This document shows positions 7,338 through 14,885 of a stretch of 64,000 nucleotides of DNA, piece by piece. Below the pieces are notes generated by a model, which made no database searches, was not told the origin of the DNA, and saw nothing but the letters and a program-made list of their open reading frames with translations. A program made the translations under genes and the position numbers. The stretch spans positions 38,073-102,072 of the forward strand of contig MKRJ01000022.1 of assembly GCA_001896885.1 (NCBI GenBank), read 5' to 3'. This stretch comes from Rhizobiales bacterium 65-79 (GTDB taxonomy: Bacteria; Pseudomonadota; Alphaproteobacteria; Rhizobiales; Rhizobiaceae). Each line of letters begins with the position of its first letter. The stretch's first letter is position 1.

Positions 7338-8405
7338 CTATTCGGCGGCGACGGCGAGCGCCGGATAGTCGACATATCCCTCCCGTCCGCCTTCGTAGAA
7401 GGTCTCCTTGCGCCATGGGTTGAGCGGTGCGGCGAGCCGGATGCGCTCCACCAGGTCCGGATTGGCGATGAAGAGCTTGCCGAAAGCGACGGCGTCGGCT
7501 TCGCCGCGGGCGAGCAGTTTCTCGGCCACGTAGGGGTCGAGCCCTTCATTGGCGATATAGGTGCCGCCGAAGGCTTCTTTCAACGCGGGGCCGAGGCGTG
7601 GCTGCGCCTGCGATTCGCGCGCCATGATGAAGGCGATCTTCCGCTTGCCGAGTTCCTTGGCGACATAGCCGAAGGTGGCGGGCAGGTCGCTGTCGCCCAT
7701 GTCGTGCGTATCGGCGCGCGGCGCCAGATGCATGCCGACGCGGCCCGAACCCCATACCGACACCACGGCGTCGGTGACTTCGAGCATCAGCCTGGCGCGG
7801 TTCTCGACCGGTCCGCCGTAGCGGTCCGTGCGCTTGTTGGTGCCGTCCTGCAGGAACTGGTCGAGCAGGTAGCCATTGGCGCCATGGATCTCGACGCCGT
7901 CGAAGCCGGCGCGCTTCGCATTCTCCGCGCCTCGGCGGAACGTCTCGACGACGGCCTCGACCTCGGCCGTCTCCAGCGCTCGCGGCACGGAATAGTCGCG
8001 GATGGGGCGCAACAGGCTGACATGGCCCTTGGGCGCGATGGCGCTCGGCGCGACGGGCGGGCGGCCTTCGTGATAGACGGGATCGGAGATGCGGCCGACA
8101 TGCCAGAGCTGCATCAGGATGCGTCCGCCGGCCGCGTGGACCGCATCGGTGATATCTCGCCACGCGGCAACCTGCTCTTCCGACCAGATGCCGGGCGTCG
8201 CCGGATAGCCTACCCCTTCCGGCGACACGGATGTCGCCTCGGTGAGGATCGCGCCAGCCGAAGCGCGCTGCCGGTAGTATTCCTTCATCAGCGCGTTCGG
8301 CACGCGACCCGGCATGGTGGCGCGGTTGCGCGTCAGTGGCGCCATGAGGATGCGGTTTGGAAGTTCGAGGTCGCCGATAAGGATCGGATCGAGAAGTGAA
8401 GGCAT
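7338..8405 (-). CDS. Old Yellow Enzyme family alkene reductase (NemA-like)
   Basis: A 355-residue FMN-dependent NAD(P)H:flavin oxidoreductase, one full TIM barrel. Features include LPNRILMAPLTRNRA, WHVGR, the active-site HGANGYLLDQF (about 184-194) with the His/Asn pair that binds the activating carbonyl, RYGGPVENRARL, and the C-terminal FGKLFIANPDLVERI phosphate-binding loop. It ends DYPALA like NemA/XenB proteins. Known members reduce N-ethylmaleimide, nitro compounds and enones and are usually induced by electrophiles through a TetR repressor. A palindromic operator lies just upstream of the start, but no regulator gene is adjacent. Confidence 0.93.
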   Translation of the reverse strand: MPSLLDPILIGDLELPNRILMAPLTRNRATMPGRVPNALMKEYYRQRASAGAILTEATSVSPEGVGYPATPGIWSEEQVAAWRDITDAVHAAGGRILMQLWHVGRISDPVYHEGRPPVAPSAIAPKGHVSLLRPIRDYSVPRALETAEVEAVVETFRRGAENAKRAGFDGVEIHGANGYLLDQFLQDGTNKRTDRYGGPVENRARLMLEVTDAVVSVWGSGRVGMHLAPRADTHDMGDSDLPATFGYVAKELGKRKIAFIMARESQAQPRLGPALKEAFGGTYIANEGLDPYVAEKLLARGEADAVAFGKLFIANPDLVERIRLAAPLNPWRKETFYEGGREGYVDYPALAVAAE

Positions 8406-8431
8406 CTGTCGGGTCCAATGCTGAACGATGG

Positions 8432-8453
8432 TTGTTCAATAAGCGTTGAACAA
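8432..8453. promoter_or_regulatory. Palindromic operator upstream of OYE gene
   Basis: A perfect inverted repeat TTGTTCAA / TTGAACAA with a 6-bp spacer, ending 27 bp before the OYE start codon. The size and symmetry suit a dimeric TetR-type repressor. The position overlaps where the promoter should lie. The repressor gene is not within the window. Confidence 0.6.
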
Positions 8454-8542
8454 ATAAGGAGTCCGGGGAAACGCCGCAAGGGACCAATTTTCTTCCGCCG
8501 GATACGAGCGAGGAACGGCTGTGCCAGCTTTCCCTGACAGGC

Positions 8543-8572
8543 AAAAAAAAAGGCCCGGCGCGTGGCCGGGCC
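8543..8572 (-). terminator. Rho-independent terminator
   Basis: On the minus strand, a GGCCCGG / CCGGGCC stem with a 7-nt loop is followed by nine T residues. It ends the two-gene transcript 9726 to 8592. Confidence 0.9.
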
Positions 8573-8591
8573 GATATCGTATGAGGGGGAA

Positions 8592-9020
8592 TCAGGCTCC
8601 CAGATGGGTCGCCATACCCGGAACGGAGTCGGTGATCTCCTTGACCAGACCGGGGCCGGCGGCGGCTTCCGCCTGCTGGAAGAACTGCTCGCCGGCTTCC
8701 TTGACCTGCTCGACCGAGAGGCCGGATGCCTTCAGGCGTGAAATGCCGTGAAGCAGCGCCCCCGCCTTGCCGCCGAGGGCGGAGCCGAGCATATCCATGA
8801 AGCCGCCGCCTCCGGTGCTCGCGCCCGGAGCCATGACGTCATAGCGTTGCGCAAGATCCCGGGCGCCCGGGATCTTGTCGAACAAGGCGTCCACCTGGGT
8901 TCCCTCGGCCTCATGGTCGATGATCGAGAGAATGGTGCCGACGGTGTTTTCGGCCGTGGGCTGATCAAGGCCAAGCCGTGTCGCCACCTGGTCGACGATA
9001 TCCTGAGCCGCGATGGCCAT
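8592..9020 (-). CDS. DUF2780/DUF2267-like small protein
   Basis: A 142-residue, mainly helical protein starting MAIAAQDIVDQVATRLGLD, with a Gly-rich GASTGGGGFMDMLGSALGGKAGALLHG stretch near the middle and a helical tail (LSVEQVKEAGEQFFQQA). It resembles small YidB/DUF2780-type proteins of unknown function. The start codon lies 4 bp after the stop of the upstream exported-protein gene, so the two form an operon ended by the terminator at 8543. Confidence 0.7.
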   Translation of the reverse strand: MAIAAQDIVDQVATRLGLDQPTAENTVGTILSIIDHEAEGTQVDALFDKIPGARDLAQRYDVMAPGASTGGGGFMDMLGSALGGKAGALLHGISRLKASGLSVEQVKEAGEQFFQQAEAAAGPGLVKEITDSVPGMATHLGA

Positions 9021-9024
9021 CTGA

Positions 9025-9726
9025 CTAGTCTTCCTTCTTGAGGCGAGTGTTGCAGGCGCTCCAGTATTGCGGCCACTTCTGGCCCTTGAGCTTGTTGGCG
9101 GCCTTGTCGCGCTGCCATTCGACGCTGCATTCATGGATGCGCTGGCGGAAGGCGATCTGGCCGGGCGTCAGCGGCTTGCCGTTCTTGTCGACGGTCGAGG
9201 CCGCGGATTTGGTCGTCGCGGTCTTTTCCGCCTTCGGCTCGTCCGGCGTCTCCGTCGCGTCGGACTTGTCGTTGCGGATGTCGGCCGCGCAATCCGAATA
9301 GAATTGCGACCACTTCTTGCCGCCCAGCGTTCCGGCGGACTTGGCGGCCTTATATTGCTCGCTGCAGATCTGCTGCGTCGTCCGGTGGTCGGAGGACTTT
9401 GCTTCCTTCGTCGTCTTTGTTTCCTTGGTCTCTTTGGCCTCCGTGGCCTTCGGCGCCATGGCGTCCTCGGACTTCGTCGTCTTCTTCGACTTTGAAGAGG
9501 TGTCCGTCGCCGAGGAATCATCGGCTTTCATCTTGGCGCTGCAATCGGACAGGAACTGCGGCCATTTCTGGCCGTTCAGCGTACCCGCCTTCTTCGCCGC
9601 CTTGTATTGCGCGCTGCATTCCTTGGTCGTGCTGCTGGCGGCCGCCTGGGCCGAAGCGGACAGCGCCAGGAAGCCCATACCGGCAATTGCCGCTATGCCG
9701 GCCAGCGCAGTTTTGGAAACAAGCAT
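9025..9726 (-). CDS. Exported protein with three Cys-bracketed repeats
   Basis: A 233-residue protein. The start at 9726 has AGGAGG in front of it. Residues 1-28 form a signal peptide ending SASAQA. Three copies of a module of about 30 residues follow: CSAQYKAAKKAGTLNGQKW..FLSDC, CSEQYKAAKSAGTLGGKKW..FYSDC and CSVEWQRDKAANKLKGQKW..YWSAC. They are separated by Lys/Thr/Glu-rich linkers. Each module has one Cys at either end, which suggests an intramodule disulfide in the periplasm. The layout is reminiscent of PsiF repeats, but that is only a resemblance. Function unknown. Confidence 0.8.
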   Translation of the reverse strand: MLVSKTALAGIAAIAGMGFLALSASAQAAASSTTKECSAQYKAAKKAGTLNGQKWPQFLSDCSAKMKADDSSATDTSSKSKKTTKSEDAMAPKATEAKETKETKTTKEAKSSDHRTTQQICSEQYKAAKSAGTLGGKKWSQFYSDCAADIRNDKSDATETPDEPKAEKTATTKSAASTVDKNGKPLTPGQIAFRQRIHECSVEWQRDKAANKLKGQKWPQYWSACNTRLKKED

Positions 9727-9977
9727 TTCAGTCCTCCTTGCCAATCAATCAAAACGCGTCGGCATGTACCGCCGGGTCCGGAAATCCGGGACGGCTCAAG
9801 TATAGACCGGCCGCCGACCTTTACCATCGCTAAGTGCAATTGCGATTTGGACTTTTGTTCGACCGGCCATGCGCGTTCCGCCACAATCGCGCGGGCATGT
9901 TCGCCGAAACGTTACTCGACCGGGAAGACAGGCGGCCTAATTGCGTTGTCGCAGAGGCATGGAACGAGGAGACGACG

Positions 9978-10853
9978 ATGCAGACACCGACCATTACCCA
10001 GGCCATGATCGACGCCTACGACGAATATACCCACCTGACGCTGGACCGCCGCCGGTTCATGGAAAAGCTGACCCGGCTGACGGGCTCGGCAGCGGCCGCC
10101 GCGGCGATCGCTCCGCTGCTCGCCGCCGATCCGGCGCGCGCCTCGATCGTGGCGGCCGGTGACAAGCGCATCGAGGGAAAGGATATCGCCTATCCCGGGG
10201 CAGAAGGCGCGATGAAGGGATATCTGGTCCGTCCGGCCGGACAGGACGGAAAGCTTCCCGCCGTGATGGTCATCCACGAGAACCGCGGGCTGAACGAGCA
10301 TATCCGCGATGTCTCGCGGCGCCTGGCCCTCGAAGGCTTCATGGCGCTGGCGCCGGATTTCCTCTCTCCAGCCGGCGGCACGCCCTCCGACGAAGAGAAG
10401 GCGCGCGAGATGATCTCCGCCCTCGATCCCGCGAAGACGACCGCAAACGCCGTGGCGACCGTGGACTATCTGAAGGGGCGGCCTGACGGAACCGGAAAGG
10501 TCGGCATCGTCGGTTTCTGCTGGGGCGGCAGCCTCGCCAACCGCACGGCGGTGGCCGCTCCGGACCTTGCCGCCTGCGTCGCCTATTACGGGATGCAGCC
10601 CGACGCGGCGGACGCGGCGAAAATCCATGCCGCGCTTCTGCTTCACTACGCCGGCCTGGACAAGCGCACCAATGCCGGCATTCCGGCTTTTCGGGAGGCG
10701 CTGGAGAAGAACGGCAAGGATTTCCGCATCTATGTCTATGAGGGCGCGAATCATGCCTTCAACAACGACACCTCCGCGGCGCGCTACGACAAGAAGGCGG
10801 CAGACCTCGCCTGGGAAAGGACCGTCGGCTTCCTGGACGAATACCTGTCGTAA
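9978..10853 (+). CDS. Dienelactone hydrolase family protein, Tat-type leader
   Basis: A 291-residue alpha/beta hydrolase. The start ATG at 9978 has GAGGAG upstream; the open frame from 9834 is not supported. The N-terminus has LDRRRFMEKLTRLTGSAAAAAAIAPLLA, a twin-arginine-like leader near residues 22-50. The catalytic triad is Cys181 (GFCWGG), Asp228 (HYAGLD) and His259 (GANHAFN), the DLH pattern. Family members hydrolyse dienelactone in chloroaromatic degradation, and many paralogues have other substrates. Export would place it in the periplasm. No pathway genes are nearby. Confidence 0.9.
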   Translation: MQTPTITQAMIDAYDEYTHLTLDRRRFMEKLTRLTGSAAAAAAIAPLLAADPARASIVAAGDKRIEGKDIAYPGAEGAMKGYLVRPAGQDGKLPAVMVIHENRGLNEHIRDVSRRLALEGFMALAPDFLSPAGGTPSDEEKAREMISALDPAKTTANAVATVDYLKGRPDGTGKVGIVGFCWGGSLANRTAVAAPDLAACVAYYGMQPDAADAAKIHAALLLHYAGLDKRTNAGIPAFREALEKNGKDFRIYVYEGANHAFNNDTSAARYDKKAADLAWERTVGFLDEYLS

Positions 10854-11002
10854 GGCGGCTTTGGTTAATATCCGCGGCACGGTTACGGCCATCATGGTCG
10901 CGGCCGGGCCTGTCCTGGCAGCAGGACTGCTTACGAACCTGTGTCTCGTCGCGGCCCGTTCCTGGCGGCGGCCCGATGCATGGAAGCGATCATGCATCAA
11001 GT

Positions 11003-11212
11003 TCACTTCTGCTGGAGAATGCCTTTTCTTCTTTTTCGAGCCTGCTTTATGATGTTTCGTGCTCTCAATACGTCGATCGGAATCGGCAGGCGATATCTTT
11101 CGATCATGTATAGTGTCTGGTTTATGTTCTTGGAGGCACGCCAGAAATCGTAATCACTTATGGTTGTATCGGCCGCGAGCCGTTTCGACAGCTTATCGAT
11201 GTCGATGTTCAT
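11003..11212 (-). CDS. Small hypothetical protein
   Basis: A 69-residue protein beginning MNIDIDKLSKRLAADTTISDYDFW and ending in a basic tail (ARKRRKGILQQK). GGAG lies 6-8 nt before the ATG. Its AT content is above the local average. It stands alone, convergent with the hydrolase gene. No family recognised. Confidence 0.5.
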   Translation of the reverse strand: MNIDIDKLSKRLAADTTISDYDFWRASKNINQTLYMIERYRLPIPIDVLRARNIIKQARKRRKGILQQK

Positions 11213-11502
11213 CGCGTTCTCCGCTTTTGTTGGCCCCCCGCGACTCGTTGCGTCGAGTCGGTTCGGCGCTCATAAGAGCGGTTGATGCCCGCCGTTCAAC
11301 CGCGGGGCAAAGATTACCAACTTACGAATTCCGTTAAGGTTTACGAATGGTAAACTGCGCGGCCTTACATTCGGAGACTGATGGCCGGGGATCGTCTTCC
11401 CGGGAGCGCGGTTTCCCGGGAGCGCCGCGGCCCGGCCTGAAGTCCAAGGTCGCGGATCGAACCAATTGCGCCAACCGGCGTTTATAGCCGTTGAATGGAA
11501 TG
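11213..11502. other. Intergenic leader region of transporter operon
   Basis: No gene seen. It contains a small dyad TTTAC-gaatg-GTAAA (11340-11354) and a tandem direct repeat TTCCCGGGAGCG at about 11397-11428. The promoter of the downstream transporters should lie here. Confidence 0.4.
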
Positions 11503-11533
11503 CTGCCGTGGCGGGAAGCCGCGGCAGTTTTTT
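11503..11533 (+). terminator. Intrinsic terminator just ahead of MFS gene
   Basis: Hairpin CTGCCG..GGC / GCC..CGGCAG followed by six T residues, only 12 bp before the MFS start codon. No plus-strand gene ends within 600 bp upstream, so it may work as a leader attenuator of the MFS-ArsB operon rather than as an ordinary gene-end terminator. Confidence 0.7.
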
Positions 11534-11545
11534 GATGGGGGTTTG

Positions 11546-12829
11546 ATGGCCGGCCAATCTGAAGAAGCCCGTGAAGGTCACGCACGTCGAGCGCGCCACG
11601 CACTCTTGGCGCTCAACTTCTTCATGGCCGACATGCAGGCCGGGATAGGACCTTTCCTCGGCGTTTTTCTGCTGGCGCATGGCTGGTTGAGCGGTCCGAT
11701 CGGATCCGTGATGACGATCGGCGGCGTCGCCGGCATGATCATGACTACCCCCGCCGGCGCATTGATCGATTCGACCGACCGCAAACGGCTCTTCGTGGTC
11801 ATTCCCGGGATCTGCACCGTGCTGGCGTCGGCCATCATTCTGTTCTCGCAGCATTTCTGGGTCGTCGTCGCTTCGCAGATCACCACGGCGATCGCGGGGG
11901 CGGCCATCGGCCCCGCCGTTGCCGGCATGACGCTCGGCATCGTTCGGCAACGAGGGTTCAACCGCCAGAATGGCCAAAACCAGGCCTTCAACCACGCCGG
12001 AAACATGGTGGGAGCCGGACTTTCCGGGCTTCTCGGCTGGCTCTACGGCTTTCCCGCGGTCGTGCTCCTGGCGGCCCTGTTCGGCGTGCTTTCGATCCTT
12101 TCCGTCCTGCTGATCCCGCCAGACGCCATCGACAACGCGGCCGCGCGCGGCATGCGCGAGGATGGCGCCGAGGGCCGGAAGGTAAGCGGGCTGGCGGTGC
12201 TGGTGGAATGCAAGCCGCTGCTGGTCCTCGCGGCCGCCCTTGCCTGCTTCCATCTCGGTAACGGCGCGATGCTGCCGCTCTACGGCCTGGCCGTGGTGAC
12301 GAACGCGCATGTCGATCCGGCGAGCTTCGTCGCAACGACGGTCGTGGTGGCGCAAGGCGTGATGATTGCGACGTCACTTCTTGGCATGTGGGCGGCGGAA
12401 AAGCGCGGCTACTGGCTGGTTCTCCTCATTTCCTTCGCTACGCTGCCGATACGGGGGCTGGTGGCGGCGCATCTGATACGGTATTGGGGCGTCTATCCCG
12501 TACAGGTTCTCGACGGCATAGGCGCGGGCCTGCAAAGCGTCGCCGTGCCCGGCATCGTAGCGCGCATTCTCAACGGCACTGGCCGCGTCAATGCGGGGCA
12601 GGGGGCGGTGATGACGGTACAAGGCTTGGGTGCATCGCTGAGCCCGGCGGTCGGCGGCTGGCTGGCTGAATGGCTTGGCTATCCCGCGGCCTTCACCATC
12701 CTCGGCTGTTTCGCACTCGGGTCGCTGGCGCTGTGGATCGGCTTCGGCCCATTTCTCCGGCCGGCTTGCGCGCCCGGCGCGGATACGCCCGGTACACTCG
12801 CAGACCTCTCGCCGAAAGCGCCCGCATGA
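11546..12829 (+). CDS. Major facilitator superfamily transporter
   Basis: A 427-residue inner-membrane protein with about 12 hydrophobic segments. The start ATG at 11546 follows GGGGG. An MFS loop 2-3-like motif TTPAGALIDSTDRKRL lies around residue 60-75. It overlaps the next permease gene by 4 nt (ATGA), so the two are translationally coupled. The substrate is not evident; the partnership with an ArsB-like permease suggests export of a related compound. Confidence 0.85.
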   Translation: MAGQSEEAREGHARRARHALLALNFFMADMQAGIGPFLGVFLLAHGWLSGPIGSVMTIGGVAGMIMTTPAGALIDSTDRKRLFVVIPGICTVLASAIILFSQHFWVVVASQITTAIAGAAIGPAVAGMTLGIVRQRGFNRQNGQNQAFNHAGNMVGAGLSGLLGWLYGFPAVVLLAALFGVLSILSVLLIPPDAIDNAAARGMREDGAEGRKVSGLAVLVECKPLLVLAAALACFHLGNGAMLPLYGLAVVTNAHVDPASFVATTVVVAQGVMIATSLLGMWAAEKRGYWLVLLISFATLPIRGLVAAHLIRYWGVYPVQVLDGIGAGLQSVAVPGIVARILNGTGRVNAGQGAVMTVQGLGASLSPAVGGWLAEWLGYPAAFTILGCFALGSLALWIGFGPFLRPACAPGADTPGTLADLSPKAPA

Positions 12830-14088
12830 GCCCTGATACGGTGCAGGCGGGCACCGGTGTAGTTGCCGTGCTCGTCGCGGCGGGGATCGTTTTCCGTCCG
12901 CGTGGACTGCCGGAAGCCGTCTGGGCGGTGGCGGGCGCCGTCCTCCTCGTCGTCCTGGGTTTCCTGCCGATCTCCGGCGCCTGGCGCGGCGTTCTGGCCG
13001 GCCTCGACGTCTATCTCTTTCTGATCGGCATGATGCTGCTTTCGGAGGTGGCGCGCGAAGCCGGGCTGTTCGACTGGCTGGCGGCGCTGGCGACGGGGCT
13101 CGCCAAGGGATCGCCCGGCCGTCTCTTCGCGCTCGTCTACGGCGTGGGGGTCGTCGTCACCGTTTTCCTGTCCAACGATGCCACGGCGGTCGTCCTGACG
13201 CCCGCCGTCGCGGCGGCCATGCGGGCGGCGGCGGTCAGCGAGCCGCTGCCCTATCTCCTCATCTGTGCCTTCATCGCCAACGCGGCCTCGTTCGTCCTGC
13301 CCATCTCGAATCCGGCGAACCTCGTCGTCTATTCCTCGCACATGCCGCCGCTCTTCGAGTGGCTGCCGCTGTTCGCGCTGCCGTCGCTCGTGGCGATCAC
13401 GGCGACCTATTTCCTGCTGCGCTGGTCGCAGCACAGAGGCCTCGGCCGGGAGGTCGTGCGCCGCGTGGCGACGCCACACCTTTCCTTCGGCGGCAAGGTG
13501 GCCGGCGCCGGCATCGTGGTTACCGCCGTCGTGCTGATGGCGGCATCCGCCTTCGGGTATCAGCTCGGCCTGCCGACCGCGATTGCGGGCGTCGGCACGG
13601 CGGCGGCGACGCTCCTGGCCGAAAAGGCCTCTCCGCTGAAAGTCGTCAGGGGCGTTTCCTGGGGCGTATTGCCGCTGGTCGCAGGTCTCTTCGTGCTGGT
13701 CGAGGGGCTGGAGCAGACCGGCTCGATCCCCGCGCTCGGCGATTGGCTCCACTCGGCGGCGGACGGGTCCGCGGCGGGAACGGCCTGGGCCTTCGCGGCA
13801 GGCACGGCCGTTGCCGCCAATCTCGTCAACAACCTGCCCGCCGGGCTCGTCGCGGCCACCGTCTTCCAGAGCGCGGAGTTTCCGGAGATGGTGCGCCGCT
13901 TCGTGCTGATTGCGGTCGATCTCGGGCCCAACCTTTCCGTCACCGGATCGCTTGCCACCATCCTCTGGCTTTCGGCATTGAGGCGCGAGGGCATCAGCGT
14001 CGGCGGCCTGGCCTTTCTCAGGATCGGGGTGATCGTCATGCCGCCGACGCTTGCGCTGGCGCTCCTGGCGGCATGGGTTTCGGGATAG
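12826..14088 (+). CDS. ArsB/NhaD-type anion permease
   Basis: A 420-residue polytopic membrane protein of the ion transporter superfamily. ArsB-like signatures are LSNDATAVVLTPAV (about residues 110-123), NNLPAGLVAATVF and GPNLSVTGSLATILWL near the C-terminus. ArsB pumps arsenite or antimonite outward as a uniporter. There is no arsR, arsC or arsA near it, so arsenite specificity is an inference. The gene starts inside the stop codon of the MFS gene. Confidence 0.85.
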   Translation: MSPDTVQAGTGVVAVLVAAGIVFRPRGLPEAVWAVAGAVLLVVLGFLPISGAWRGVLAGLDVYLFLIGMMLLSEVAREAGLFDWLAALATGLAKGSPGRLFALVYGVGVVVTVFLSNDATAVVLTPAVAAAMRAAAVSEPLPYLLICAFIANAASFVLPISNPANLVVYSSHMPPLFEWLPLFALPSLVAITATYFLLRWSQHRGLGREVVRRVATPHLSFGGKVAGAGIVVTAVVLMAASAFGYQLGLPTAIAGVGTAAATLLAEKASPLKVVRGVSWGVLPLVAGLFVLVEGLEQTGSIPALGDWLHSAADGSAAGTAWAFAAGTAVAANLVNNLPAGLVAATVFQSAEFPEMVRRFVLIAVDLGPNLSVTGSLATILWLSALRREGISVGGLAFLRIGVIVMPPTLALALLAAWVSG

Positions 14089-14115
14089 TTGCCGAGCTAG
14101 CGCCGTATCGGCTTC

Positions 14116-14595
14116 CTATTTCCTGCGGATGGCGATGGAGCGGCCCGCCCGCTCGGGCACCGGCAGCGTGGCATGCGCCGCGGCCATCCGTTCGACTTTT
14201 TCCATGATGTCGGCGGGGAAGGGCCCGACCTTCGGCCCTGCCATGTCGACATGCAGGATCAGGTTTTCCGAGGTCGCCGCCAGCCAACCGTCGACATGCC
14301 GCAATTCCTGGAAAAAGCGTATGCGCTTTTCGTCATGGTCGAGAATCTGCAGGCTGGCGGTGACGCGGTGATCGAGATGCAGTTCGCGCACGTAGCAGAT
14401 GTGCACCTCCGCCGTGTAGCAGGTCAGCCGGCGGTCCTTCGCATAGTTCGGGCCCATCCCCATCAACTCGAAGGCCTCGTCGCTGCAGCGGTCGAAGAGC
14501 ACGTTGTAGTAGGCCATGTTGAGATGGCCGTTATAGTCGATCCAGTCCTTCTGGATTTCCATGACGCTGGAGACGAAGGGAGCGGCGGTCGTCAT
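14116..14595 (-). CDS. Hotdog-fold acyl-CoA thioesterase
   Basis: A 159-residue 4HBT-family protein. The active-site region IQKDWIDYNGHLNMAYYNVLFDRCSDE (about 14-40) carries the catalytic Asp. HVTASLQILDHDEKRIRFFQEL and a conserved Glu/Asn core follow. This N-terminus is also typical of rhizobial betainyl-CoA thioesterases of carnitine breakdown, but the carnitine genes are absent here. It is convergent with arsB-like and divergent from the FAD oxidase gene. Confidence 0.85.
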   Translation of the reverse strand: MTTAAPFVSSVMEIQKDWIDYNGHLNMAYYNVLFDRCSDEAFELMGMGPNYAKDRRLTCYTAEVHICYVRELHLDHRVTASLQILDHDEKRIRFFQELRHVDGWLAATSENLILHVDMAGPKVGPFPADIMEKVERMAAAHATLPVPERAGRSIAIRRK

Positions 14596-14661
14596 GAGTC
14601 GGGCCTTTGAAATTGCGGGAGAGGGTGCGAAAGCACGGGCTGGACAAGCACTGATGGAATG

Positions 14662-14714
14662 AATTTGACATTCGATATCCGTTTGATGTCGGTCGCCCGG
14701 TCGAATGTCAAATT
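14662..14714. repeat. Long inverted repeat 1 in divergent promoter region
   Basis: Perfect 14-bp arms AATTTGACATTCGA (14662-14675) and TCGAATGTCAAATT (14701-14714) with a 25-bp spacer. It lies between the thioesterase start (14595) and the FAD oxidase start (14886), in locally AT-rich DNA. It may be a paired operator. Confidence 0.7.
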
Positions 14715-14741
14715 TAAAATTTCATTAGAATCATAAGCTTG

Positions 14742-14818
14742 CTAGTGGTTCTTTTGTTTCCAACATTTGCCTCGCGCCGGATACAAATCGGATGCAAATG
14801 TTGGAAACGAACCACTAG
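14742..14818. repeat. Long inverted repeat 2 upstream of FAD oxidase
   Basis: Each arm is made of a 10-bp and a 15-bp block: CTAGTGGTTC (14742-14751) plus GTTTCCAACATTTGC (14756-14770), matching GCAAATGTTGGAAAC (14794-14808) plus GAACCACTAG (14809-14818). All 25 bp pair apart from a 4-T bulge on the left arm. The 23-bp spacer holds GGATACAAAT, which is nearly repeated as GGATGCAAAT. It ends 67 bp before the oxidase start. This is either a large operator or an RNA hairpin. Confidence 0.75.
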
Positions 14819-14885
14819 GATTGTCCGAATACCGTTAGAACAGACGGTACAGGGACCGCAACGGGTCCAGCATGGAGGAATTATC

